Shown here piece by piece: positions 25,324-33,026 of a DNA stretch of 64,000 nucleotides (the stretch's first letter is position 1; each line of letters begins with the position of its first letter). The notes under the pieces are model-generated. The model did not search any database and had not been told where the DNA came from. It saw only the letters and a list, made by a program, of their open reading frames with translations. The translations under genes were made by a program, and so were the position numbers. Source of the DNA: Natrinema versiforme (GTDB lineage Archaea > Halobacteriota > Halobacteria > Halobacteriales > Natrialbaceae); assembly GCF_005576615.1 (NCBI RefSeq), contig NZ_CP040330.1, positions 1,984,001 to 2,048,000 of the forward strand, in the 5' to 3' direction.

Positions 25324-25636
25324 CGCGATCACCGTCGTCGACGTAGAGGTCCTCGAGGTCGCCTTGGTTCGCGCTGCTCTCCTCGTCGGCGAGCCCTTCG
25401 GTGAACGTCTCGACCTCGCTACGGAACAGCCGGAAGAACTCGCGGGTGCTCTCTTCGGAGCGGACCTGCGAATGCTGTTTCGTAATCGAGGCGACCATCG
25501 ATTCGAAGATCTGGTCCTCGTCCTCGAGGACTTCGATCCCATCGGAGAGCCGACGGTAGGCGAGCATCTTCTGAAACCCGCGCGTGTTGACGACGGCCTC
25601 GATCTCCTCGTCAGAGAGTTCGTCCATGTCGATCAT
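25313..25636 (-). CDS. Small helical lysogeny-operon protein (107 aa)
   Basis: Starts MIDMDELSDEEIEAVVNTRG and is helical and acidic throughout, with several Gln/Ser/Arg pairs near residue 55. It overlaps the PadR gene by 4 bp (ATGA junction) and the next ORF by 11 bp, continuing the chain of coupled genes towards integrase. No domain is recognised. It is conserved in position in SNJ2-like proviruses as far as I can judge from memory, which is weak evidence. Confidence 0.55.
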   Translation of the reverse strand: MIDMDELSDEEIEAVVNTRGFQKMLAYRRLSDGIEVLEDEDQIFESMVASITKQHSQVRSEESTREFFRLFRSEVETFTEGLADEESSANQGDLEDLYVDDGDRDGE

Positions 25637-26055
25637 GCGCGATCGCCCTCCCCCGAGCCGTCGGTCGCGGCGATCCCGATCTCGCAGGCGTCCGCGAGGC
25701 GCTCGACGCGCTGGATTAGCAGCGCGCGCCCATTGTCGGTGAGCACGTACTCGTTCGTTCGCTTGTCGAGTGCGGACTTCTCGACGAGCCCATCGTCGAC
25801 GAGGTCGTCCAGATTCGTGTAGAGTCGCCCGTGGTTGACTCCGTCGTAATCTCGCTCGAGACGGCGCTTGATCGCGAGCCCGTAACTGGTCTCGTCGTCG
25901 CGCTTGAGGCGAGCAATCGCCGCCAGCGTATCGCGCTGGAAGCCAGTGAGATCACCCCACGTCGTGCCGCCGTCGGCCACGAGTCGCTGGTCAGAAGCAG
26001 TCGATGCGTCGGTCGTGTCGGGGCTTTCAAGACCCCGCGAATTGTCGTCGTACAT
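25633..26055 (-). CDS. PadR-family transcriptional regulator
   Basis: A 140-residue protein when started at the ATG at 26055 (MYDDNSRGLESPDTT). An ORF extension to 26610 reads through the divergent promoter and is rejected. The winged helix covers about residues 38-115: LTGFQRDTLAAIARL, SYGLAIKRRLERDY, GRLYTNLDDLVDDGLVEKS, RTNEYVLTDNGRALL. PadR proteins are ligand- or stress-responsive repressors. As first gene of the integrase operon, it is a candidate for controlling lysogeny (inference). Confidence 0.8.
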   Translation of the reverse strand: MYDDNSRGLESPDTTDASTASDQRLVADGGTTWGDLTGFQRDTLAAIARLKRDDETSYGLAIKRRLERDYDGVNHGRLYTNLDDLVDDGLVEKSALDKRTNEYVLTDNGRALLIQRVERLADACEIGIAATDGSGEGDRA

Positions 26056-26211
26056 GGCTTGCGTACCACACTTACGCGAGCCGCGCGGACCCGGTGTCCT
26101 AAGCACCGGACCGCATTTTCCGAGCGGACCCAACGGACAGTCGGGCCCACGTGAAACTCGCGTTACCGGATCAGTCGTGACTACACCATCATATACTTTA
26201 TCACTAATTCG

Positions 26212-26239
26212 TTGCAAATCAATCCCGTATTGGTTGCAA
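26212..26239. promoter_or_regulatory. Palindromic operator candidate in the divergent lysogeny-switch promoter region
   Basis: An imperfect inverted repeat: TTGCAAATCAAT, 5-nt spacer, then ATTGGTTGCAA. Both ends read TTGCAA. It sits in the AT-rich 234-bp gap between the PadR gene (minus) and the winged-helix gene (plus), near a TATA-like ATATACTTTA (26191-26200). A repressor dimer bound here could silence one or both promoters. Which regulator binds it is unknown. Confidence 0.4.
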
Positions 26240-26289
26240 GATTCTGACGTATCGATACCGGTAAGAATCTGGTATTGGACCCAGAAACA

Positions 26290-26553
26290 ATGCGACAGCC
26301 TGGAGACTGGATGCAGTTGCCAACCGATGAGAGAATCCTCGAAATCCTCGAGTCGGGTCTGTTGCTGTCTCCACAGGTGGTCGCAAAGAACATCGGGAAG
26401 TCTCGAAGCCATGTGAGCCGGCGTCTCTCTGTTCTGCTTGAATACGGGCTTGTTACCCGTGTCGAACGAGGATACTACGAAATCACGGACCTTGGGGAGC
26501 AGTATCTCGCCGGAGAAGTCGACGCCGAGACTCTCGAGCCCACGGAAGACTGA
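26290..26553 (+). CDS. Winged-helix repressor, phiH1-repressor-like
   Basis: An 87-residue winged-helix protein (MRQPGDWMQLPTDERILEIL). The recognition helix is NIGKSRSHVSRRLSVLLEYG and the wing is VTRVERGYYEITDLGEQYL. The family resembles the repressor of halophage phiH1 and host ArsR/MarR-type regulators. It is divergent from the integration operon and precedes the small 93-residue gene in convergent order. The start at 26290 is preferred over a TTG at 26275. Its position suggests the main immunity repressor (inference). Confidence 0.8.
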   Translation: MRQPGDWMQLPTDERILEILESGLLLSPQVVAKNIGKSRSHVSRRLSVLLEYGLVTRVERGYYEITDLGEQYLAGEVDAETLEPTED

Positions 26554-26558
26554 ATCCG

Positions 26559-26840
26559 TCACGCTTCGATCCCCTTGAGTCCGAGTCGTCGGAGCAGCGG
26601 CTCGAGCCAACTGGGGATCTCATTATCGATGCGCTGGCCGTTCTCGTTCAGCGTCAGGATCAGGCCGGCGACCTGGTCCTGTACCGCGAGCACCCAGTGC
26701 CGCCCGCGCTCGACGCGAACATCGATCCGTTTCTTGTTGTCCGGCGAACCGGTGATCTCGACGTCGACGGATCGGCCGTCCTCGAGTTCCGTACTCAACC
26801 GCGATTCGCCCGATCTCGACTGGCCTGTTCGAACAGACAT
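26559..26840 (-). CDS. Small basic provirus protein (93 aa)
   Basis: A mixed alpha/beta protein: a beta-rich middle (GRSVDVEITGSPDNKKRIDV, HWVLAVQDQ) and a C-terminal helix (SWLEPLLRRLGLKGIEA). Similar small haloarchaeal viral proteins exist without assigned function (from memory). It ends 5 bp from the convergent repressor gene and starts downstream of the iteron-like repeats, so those repeats may lie in its promoter. Confidence 0.55.
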   Translation of the reverse strand: MSVRTGQSRSGESRLSTELEDGRSVDVEITGSPDNKKRIDVRVERGRHWVLAVQDQVAGLILTLNENGQRIDNEIPSWLEPLLRRLGLKGIEA

Positions 26841-26882
26841 GGGCGAGTGAAAGCCGCAGATATGGATAAGACCAGAGCGGAG

Positions 26883-26981
26883 ATGAACGGAAAACGGTCG
26901 AAAACTGCTCTCGAGGACAATAGTAGGCGTTACAGAGTCGCTATCCCGATGAGCGGAAAACGGACGGAATGAACGGAAAAC
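26883..26981. repeat. Three iteron-like copies of ATGARCGGAAAAC
   Basis: Copies at 26883-26897 (ATGAACGGAAAACGG), 26949-26963 (ATGAGCGGAAAACGG) and 26969-26981 (ATGAACGGAAAAC), all in one orientation. The last two are 20 bp apart, the first two 66 bp apart. They sit directly at the 3' end of the Orc1/Cdc6 gene and upstream of the 93-residue gene. Short direct repeats beside an initiator gene are typical of initiator-binding sites or operators. Confidence 0.55.
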
Positions 26982-27992
26982 TCAGAAGTCGGGGACGGCG
27001 TAGACCTTTCCCTTCCCGTTTCCGTTCGATTCGATCAACCCGTACTTCTCTTCGAGGTTCGCGAGGTACCGTCGACGGGTGCTCTTGGCCTTCGGGTTCT
27101 GCGCGCGCTGTTCGTAGGTCTCGTGTAACTGCGAGCCCGAGACCTTCCGCGCCGCTTCGATGATATCGTAGAGCAACCGCTTGTGCGTCCCGAGGTCCTC
27201 GACGCGTTCGAGGTGGATCTCCTCGAGGGCAGCTGAACGAACGTCGTCGACGACCTCGGTCGTGATCTGCGAACGGTCGTCGTCCCGCGAGACGGACCGC
27301 GATGCACTCCGAAGGAGTCCAATCGCCTCGCGAGCGTCGCCGGCAGCGATATCGGCGATGTAGTCGATCGCGTCGCTGGAGATCGTGCCCGGCCGCAACC
27401 CGGCCCGAATACGAGCTTGGAGGATGTCGACCAACTGTTCGTGGTTGAACCGATCCAGCGTGATCGTCTCCGAACTCCGGAGCCGACTCCGAACGCGAGA
27501 ATCGAGGTGTGCGAAGAGGTCGTCCTCGTCGATCGTGATCGCGACGATCGTCACGTTCGGCACATCGATGAGCGCCTGCAACGTCGTGTCGTCCTCGAGC
27601 ACATCGACCTCGTCGATGATCGCGACAACGCGCTTGTCGCTCTCGCGGAGCCGATCGATGAACGCACTCGTCGGCGAACCCAACTTCTTGAGATTTGCAC
27701 CGAGGTCAGCATCGCGCATCACGCCGTGGAGGACCTCGGCTTTCGACGAGCCGGAGATGCAGTTGTGATAGCCCCAGCGGAAGTCGAGCGTCTCCTGCTC
27801 GAGTTCGCGAACGACGAACCTCGCGAGGGTCGTCTTCCCCGTGCCGCTTGGACCGAAGACGAGTACGTTCTCACCGGTGTCTCCGTCCGCGATGGGCCGG
27901 AGTGCGTCGGCCAACTGCTCGATTTTCGCGTCCCGGTGGTGGAGATCACTCGGGATATGAGATGGTCTGAGGGCTCGAGCATCCGTAATCAT
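26982..27992 (-). CDS. orc: Provirus-encoded Orc1/Cdc6-family AAA+ ATPase
   Basis: A 336-residue AAA+ protein. Walker A is GPSGTGKTT (47-55), Walker B is IIDEVD (about 124-129), and sensor-2 AGDAREAIGLLRSA lies near residue 220. The C-terminal region (LLYDIIEAARKVSGSQLHETYEQRA and RRRYLANLEEKYGLIE) forms a winged helix for origin binding. The length is slightly shorter than chromosomal haloarchaeal Orc proteins (about 400). It would load the host MCM onto an origin, making replication less dependent on the host initiators (inference). Confidence 0.88.
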   Translation of the reverse strand: MITDARALRPSHIPSDLHHRDAKIEQLADALRPIADGDTGENVLVFGPSGTGKTTLARFVVRELEQETLDFRWGYHNCISGSSKAEVLHGVMRDADLGANLKKLGSPTSAFIDRLRESDKRVVAIIDEVDVLEDDTTLQALIDVPNVTIVAITIDEDDLFAHLDSRVRSRLRSSETITLDRFNHEQLVDILQARIRAGLRPGTISSDAIDYIADIAAGDAREAIGLLRSASRSVSRDDDRSQITTEVVDDVRSAALEEIHLERVEDLGTHKRLLYDIIEAARKVSGSQLHETYEQRAQNPKAKSTRRRYLANLEEKYGLIESNGNGKGKVYAVPDF

Positions 27993-28134
27993 GAGATGAC
28001 ATTATCAGACTATCTATTAATTACTGATTGTTTCATCGGCGGTGAATGGGTTCTATAGTTGCGAGGTGCCAAGAGCAGTTCATCGACGTACTGTTTTCCC
28101 ACTCTCGATGGGCTCGAGTTCGCGACGGTACCGA

Positions 28135-28941
28135 TCACGCCGTATTCTCGGACTCGAGGCCAAGCGCACGCGCCGCATCCGCAGAAATCATCACTGTACT
28201 ATCGGTGGCAGTCACGCTCTCACCCGCAACGGATTCGATCAGTTCGGCAAGCTCCTCGCGATAGGATCGAGGGCGGCTCTCCGAGATTTGCAAGCCCGCA
28301 CTGTCCGGTTTCGGGTGGGCGCGGTTCTCGAGATAAATATCGACGAACCGTTTGCGGACCGACTCGGGGGCCTCCTCGAGATACCATGGGAGCGAAAGAT
28401 CATCGGGAGTTGCCTTGCTGCCAGCCGGGACGCCAAGCACAGAGAGGACACGCCCAAGAACCGCGGCATCCGTCGCGGGTCTGACCGCCGGCCCGGATTG
28501 ATCGGCACCTGTCTCGACATCTTGGTGACCGACACCGATCAACTCGAGCGCATTCAGGACCAGCGAATTTTCGATATCGTCAACCGAGAACGTCGGGTGC
28601 CAGTTGTGGATGCTAATCGTTCCAGAGGAGTAGACGGACGCAGCGAGGATATTCAGCGGCGTAAGGTCCTCATAGGTGACACCAATCCAGTCGTATTCGT
28701 GAGCCGTGTAGAGGCCCTGGACCACAGATGGGGTTGCCCCGTCGTCGATCCACGACTGGACCGAGACTCGAGATGCATCCGCGACGCGAACGATCTCACC
28801 GATTCCCGCTTTTGGATTGTCGGCATGATAGGTGATCGCACGACGGTACTGATTGACCACCTCCCATACATCATCATAATCGCCGCCGTCGTAGGTGCGC
28901 GCGAGGGCTTGTTCTGTGACGAGCGCGTCAGGATTGGACAT
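28135..28941 (-). CDS. HTH DNA-binding protein with degenerate LAGLIDADG-like domain
   Basis: A 268-residue protein when started at 28941 (MSNPDALVTEQALARTYDGG). Residues 20-110 contain an HTH-like unit (IGEIVRVADASRVSVQSWID). The C-terminal part reads like half of a LAGLIDADG fold: AAVLGRVLSVLGVPAGSK, LPWYLEEAPESVRKRFVDIYLENRA, then SYREELAELIESVAGE. In active enzymes the helix ends in a D-G-D-G type; here it is LENRA, so catalysis is unlikely. WhiA-type regulators show the same reuse of a dead homing-endonuclease fold with an HTH (family knowledge). It may act as a viral transcription regulator. Confidence 0.55.
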   Translation of the reverse strand: MSNPDALVTEQALARTYDGGDYDDVWEVVNQYRRAITYHADNPKAGIGEIVRVADASRVSVQSWIDDGATPSVVQGLYTAHEYDWIGVTYEDLTPLNILAASVYSSGTISIHNWHPTFSVDDIENSLVLNALELIGVGHQDVETGADQSGPAVRPATDAAVLGRVLSVLGVPAGSKATPDDLSLPWYLEEAPESVRKRFVDIYLENRAHPKPDSAGLQISESRPRSYREELAELIESVAGESVTATDSTVMISADAARALGLESENTA

Positions 28942-29248
28942 GGTGGGTCGATAGCCGCGAGTCGTCAAATCACTATTCTTTTTCGATGTCTTTGGTAAAT
29001 CGCAAGACGGCGTCGTTTCAAGGTTCCGCTGTACGGTGGATAGCACCCGCTGATTATCAGTTCTAAAAGCCTTCCTGTATAGTTGAACAATCACGATCCC
29101 ATATGCTTATATGGTACCGGTGGCCTCGCTGCTATTAGCATCGGTGACGACGGTGGTCGCAGAAAACGGGGTTGTAGGGTTGGCCCTTTCCCCCTGCATC
29201 TTTCGGTCCCACGGGGGGCCGGATAAGCGTTCCTACCGTTCATGGACG
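28942..29248. promoter_or_regulatory. Divergent intergenic region of the HTH and pilin genes
   Basis: About 300 bp without a coding signal. A TATA-like CTTATATGG lies at 29106-29114, and an AT-rich stretch (CTATTCTTTTTCGATG) near 28975-28985 probably serves the minus-strand HTH gene. A G-rich block lies at 29212-29220. No RNA gene seen. Confidence 0.4.
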
Positions 29249-29677
29249 ATGCGTGAGAATCAAATGATGGACGGAAAATCAGTTCGGAATAAGTTGGTCG
29301 GTAATGAACAGGAACGGGCAGTAAGCCCAGTCATCGGGGTCATTTTGATGGTGGCAATAACGGTCATCCTCGCTGCCGTTATCGCCGCCTTCGTGCTCGA
29401 TATGGGCCAGGGCCAGAGTCAGAGCGCGCAAGCTGGACTCGACTTTAGTCAGGATTCTGATGGAATTACAGTCACTCTTATGTCAGACGACCGGACTGAT
29501 AATGGAGTGACTGTTGAGTGTCCAAACACAGGTAGTACGCAGAGTATCACGAGCGTTGGTAATACAGTGACCTGTGACGACAGCGGCAACGGTCTTAGTG
29601 ATGGTGACACCGTCACCGTTACTGCAACCTACGACGGGAGCGAAACCGTCATTGGGACCGACGAGTACAGCGCATAA
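29249..29677 (+). CDS. Archaeal type IV pilin-like protein
   Basis: A 142-residue secreted protein from the ATG at 29249 (alternatives at 29264 and 29267). The N-terminus is a class III signal: basic residues, then ERAVSPVIGVILMVAITVIL, the DUF1628/archaeal pilin motif cleaved before the hydrophobic helix. The rest is a Thr/Ser/Asp-rich, beta-type pilin body with two Cys (ECPN, TCDD) that may form a disulfide. Haloarchaeal pilins mediate adhesion and serve as receptors for viruses. Location inside the provirus is unusual and suggests lysogenic conversion (inference). Confidence 0.8.
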   Translation: MRENQMMDGKSVRNKLVGNEQERAVSPVIGVILMVAITVILAAVIAAFVLDMGQGQSQSAQAGLDFSQDSDGITVTLMSDDRTDNGVTVECPNTGSTQSITSVGNTVTCDDSGNGLSDGDTVTVTATYDGSETVIGTDEYSA

Positions 29678-29872
29678 GTCAATATTCAGTTATTTCTTAT
29701 TTGACTAGTGACTAAAAGGTAGATAGCTTCTATTATCTAAATAATATCTGTTTATCATACATCATACAGTTTCAAGAAGGCCTACGAGATAGTACTACCT
29801 ATCAGGTGCACCTCGCGAGGGCCAGATGGACCACCTCCGAAGTGTCCTCAAGCCCATCAGGTAGATCGTTGA
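29678..29872. other. AT-rich gap between pilin and AbrB-like genes
   Basis: A 195-bp convergent gap. It contains AT-rich runs such as TATTTCTTATTTG and TCTATTATCTAAATAATATC. No hairpin-T terminator is plain, though archaeal termination mostly needs only T-runs, which are present near 29685-29700. No gene seen. Confidence 0.35.
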
Positions 29873-30578
<706 letters not shown>

Positions 30579-30596
30579 CTCTCGAGGTTCGATTCA

Positions 30597-30767
30597 ATGA
30601 ATTCCAACGTTCTCAGCGGTACGACGGATTGGTACAGGTCTCTGGGGACCGCGCTCAAGGTGGCGGAAGATACGTTCCTCGCGCTCGGGCTGTTCGTGGT
30701 CGGCTCGATCACGGCCTACGTCGTGGTGGCGACTCTCCTCATCTCGGTCGGGGGGTGGTTCCTGTGA
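30597..30767 (+). CDS. 56-residue single-helix membrane protein of the virion operon
   Basis: From the ATG at 30597 to a TGA at 30765-30767, overlapping the GTG start of the spike by 4 bp (GTGA). The sequence starts MNSNVLSGTTDWYRSLGTAL and then forms a transmembrane helix (about residues 27-50). The tight spacing with VP3-like and spike genes makes it a genuine operon member and possibly a small virion component. Confidence 0.65.
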   Translation: MNSNVLSGTTDWYRSLGTALKVAEDTFLALGLFVVGSITAYVVVATLLISVGGWFL

Positions 30768-32440
30768 CAGCCCACAGCCCACGGCCCATAGCCCATCGCG
30801 CCTTCACGGTTCTGCTCGCGTTCCTGCTCGTCGGCTCGGTCGTCGCGCCGATCGCGGCGGCGGAGCCGGCGGCGGCTCAGGAGGATGACGGCTGGATCGA
30901 CGGCTCGTATGAAGGGACCTGTGACTCGAACCTTCGGTTCGCGTTCCCGATCTCGTGCGGGCACTCGTCGTTTTCCGCAGACCAGATCGATACGTCGCAG
31001 GATACGGCGGCAATCGAGGCGGATACGCACGTTTCAGCGCAGTCTGTCAAGGAATCGTGGGACGCTCAAGATACCGTCTACCAAAACTATCTCCAAGACA
31101 CGGAGACGCTGGCATCGCTCGAGGCGCGGAATGAGATCGCGGAGTCCTACCAAAACAACCAGTCGGCGGCTGCGGCGTCGGCTGACGCATCTAGGGCGAT
31201 ATCCGATTACTATTCCGTCCACCAGCGGAACCTGTTGGAGATCAGTTCTCAGCATACTGCTCGGCTGGATTATCTCATTAACGTCTCTAAGCAGCAGTCA
31301 GAGATGGATGACCGGTTTATCGCTCCATATTCGACCGGGACGATGACGTATTACGATGCTCATATGGAGTCGATGGACTGGGAAGGCACTGCTGATGGCA
31401 CCTATGAGTTGGCTAACGGGACGACCTATGATGTGGTCTATCCTCAACTGTACGTGAACGGTAACGGTGGCAGTGTCACCAGTAGCGATTCCTCTTGGTC
31501 GGCTGTGGCGTCCTTAGAGGATTATAACGAAACCTCCGAGACCATTGATATGCCGTACAACGGTGGAGATACCGCTATGGAAGGGGATACGACGATGAAG
31601 TGGGTGCCGGGAATGTCGGTGATGAACGTGCCGGAGGCGGGACTCGAAGCCGATACTGCGTATGACTATCGGCTGGTCGGCGAGCGGCTATATCAACTTG
31701 AGCAGCAGGCTCAGACGGTCAAAAACAACTACGATGCGTCCGTTGCGGAGGACCTGTACGCGGCGATGGATTCCGGCGATCTCGACCCCAATGAGGTTCG
31801 TGGAGCCGAGGGCATGGTGCGTTACATGTCCGGTGCGGATAATGAGTCGAACGTCACCGAAGACCGGTTCAGTCTCGCACTGCGCTCGACGCTGGATCTC
31901 GCCGGTACCGATCTTGACTCAACGATGGTCGTTGAGTTCGAGGGTGCGACTGAGCGCGAGCGGATCGCGTCTGAAGATGGATCGGTGAGCTACGAGTATA
32001 ACAGCGTCAACGAGACCTACGAGGGCCTGCTGTTCTCGTCCGAAACGCCCGTTAACGGCTTCCAGAAGGGCGAAACCTACGACGTGTCGAATCTCGATGG
32101 CACCACGACGATGGTGACCGATGGCGGGGCCAACGAGACGACGTTCTATCAAGGTAACCTCACCATCACGACAATCTACGATTCGGACGGTAACGAAGTG
32201 GAAGACGTGAATTGGAAGGACCCAACCTATGACGAGTACAACGCGACAGCGTATATCGAGGCGCTCGAGGAAGCATCTCAGCAGCGTGAGCAAATCGTCT
32301 CAGAGGATGACGGCGACAGTGGCTCGGATGTCACCATTTCGAACCCATTCGAGGGTGTCGGAGCCGGTGGTGCGGTCGTCGGCTTAGTAGTCATCGTCGC
32401 CGGTGTCGCCGTCGTCGTCATCGTCGTCATCCGCCCCTAA
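30764..32440 (+). CDS. Pleolipovirus spike protein (VP4/VP5-like)
   Basis: A 558-residue protein when started at the GTG at 30764. It has an N-terminal signal peptide (hydrophobic residues about 13-32, ending SVVAPIAAAEPAAAQ), then a long extracellular part with an early Cys pair (GTCDSNLRFAFPISCG), a coiled-coil-like helical region (about residues 130-170), and a beta-rich middle. A hydrophobic C-terminal anchor (GGAVVGLVVIVAGVAVVVIV) ends the protein. This is the form of the betapleolipovirus spike responsible for receptor binding and fusion. The first codons carry four period-7 GCCCA repeats. Confidence 0.85.
   Translation: MTAHSPRPIAHRAFTVLLAFLLVGSVVAPIAAAEPAAAQEDDGWIDGSYEGTCDSNLRFAFPISCGHSSFSADQIDTSQDTAAIEADTHVSAQSVKESWDAQDTVYQNYLQDTETLASLEARNEIAESYQNNQSAAAASADASRAISDYYSVHQRNLLEISSQHTARLDYLINVSKQQSEMDDRFIAPYSTGTMTYYDAHMESMDWEGTADGTYELANGTTYDVVYPQLYVNGNGGSVTSSDSSWSAVASLEDYNETSETIDMPYNGGDTAMEGDTTMKWVPGMSVMNVPEAGLEADTAYDYRLVGERLYQLEQQAQTVKNNYDASVAEDLYAAMDSGDLDPNEVRGAEGMVRYMSGADNESNVTEDRFSLALRSTLDLAGTDLDSTMVVEFEGATERERIASEDGSVSYEYNSVNETYEGLLFSSETPVNGFQKGETYDVSNLDGTTTMVTDGGANETTFYQGNLTITTIYDSDGNEVEDVNWKDPTYDEYNATAYIEALEEASQQREQIVSEDDGDSGSDVTISNPFEGVGAGGAVVGLVVIVAGVAVVVIVVIRP
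30770..30795. repeat. Four GCCCA motifs with exact 7-nt period
   Basis: GCCCA occurs at 30770-30774, 30777-30781, 30784-30788 and 30791-30795, each followed by two variable bases. The same two-unit form occurs at 35252-35263 and 40238-40249. In the related viruses HRPV-3 and HGPV-1, virion DNA has single-stranded interruptions associated with the motif GCCCA (established). Confidence 0.6.
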
Positions 32441-32447
32441 TCCACCC

Positions 32448-33026
32448 ATGAAACGGATTTTTGCAGTTCTGGCGATAGTCGTCCTGAGCCTTGGGCTTAT
32501 GGGCAGTATGGGCGCGTCGGCACAGGCAGGGAACAAGACGAATGCGACTGTCGAGAGCGGCGAACTCGGCGGCGACCTCACAGCCGCCGACACACTTGAG
32601 AACAGCGAGACGGTTCGATTCAGTGACGCACACCGGATTGTCGGCTGGGAGTTCGGCGAGGACAGAGTCCAGGTCGCCGTCGCGATGAACATCAGCGGTA
32701 CCGTCGAAATCTCCGATGCACTCGCCGGTGCTGGCGAGTCCGGCGCTATTCAGGTGCCGAAGACCAGCCACGACCTCGAGCGAGGTATCCACGTCTTCAC
32801 CTTCCCCGTCGAGACCGTGCAAGGAGGGTCGGCAGTCGGCGTCACCGTCGACGGCGACACCGTCCGACTTTCGACCGCCCTCGAGGAGCAACAGGAAGCG
32901 AACCCATTCGCGACGTTCGGCGGTGAGAGCGGCCTCTTCACCGGCGTTCTCATGACAGTCGTCCTTGCCGCGCTCGCCGCGTGGTGGGTCATCCGCTCGG
33001 AGAGTAGCGGGGTGATCGAGGCATGA
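32448..33026 (+). CDS. Pleolipovirus ORF6-like membrane-anchored protein
   Basis: A 192-residue protein. Signal peptide (FAVLAIVVLSLGLMGSMGASAQA, residues 5-27), a beta-rich ectodomain, and one C-terminal helix (LFTGVLMTVVLAALAAWWVI). The topology is extracellular domain plus single anchor. It overlaps the next gene by 4 bp. In pleolipoviruses this position is held by a conserved gene of unknown function just downstream of the spike. Confidence 0.7.
   Translation: MKRIFAVLAIVVLSLGLMGSMGASAQAGNKTNATVESGELGGDLTAADTLENSETVRFSDAHRIVGWEFGEDRVQVAVAMNISGTVEISDALAGAGESGAIQVPKTSHDLERGIHVFTFPVETVQGGSAVGVTVDGDTVRLSTALEEQQEANPFATFGGESGLFTGVLMTVVLAALAAWWVIRSESSGVIEA

Noticed and set aside
25633..26610. 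Extended 325-residue version of the PadR gene
   Set aside because: The extension runs through the divergent promoter and the winged-helix gene; the ATG at 26055 gives a normal PadR length.
28135..29094. 319-residue extended start of the HTH/LAGLIDADG-like gene
   Set aside because: The first 51 residues read through AT-rich promoter-like sequence; the ATG at 28941 gives a compact start.
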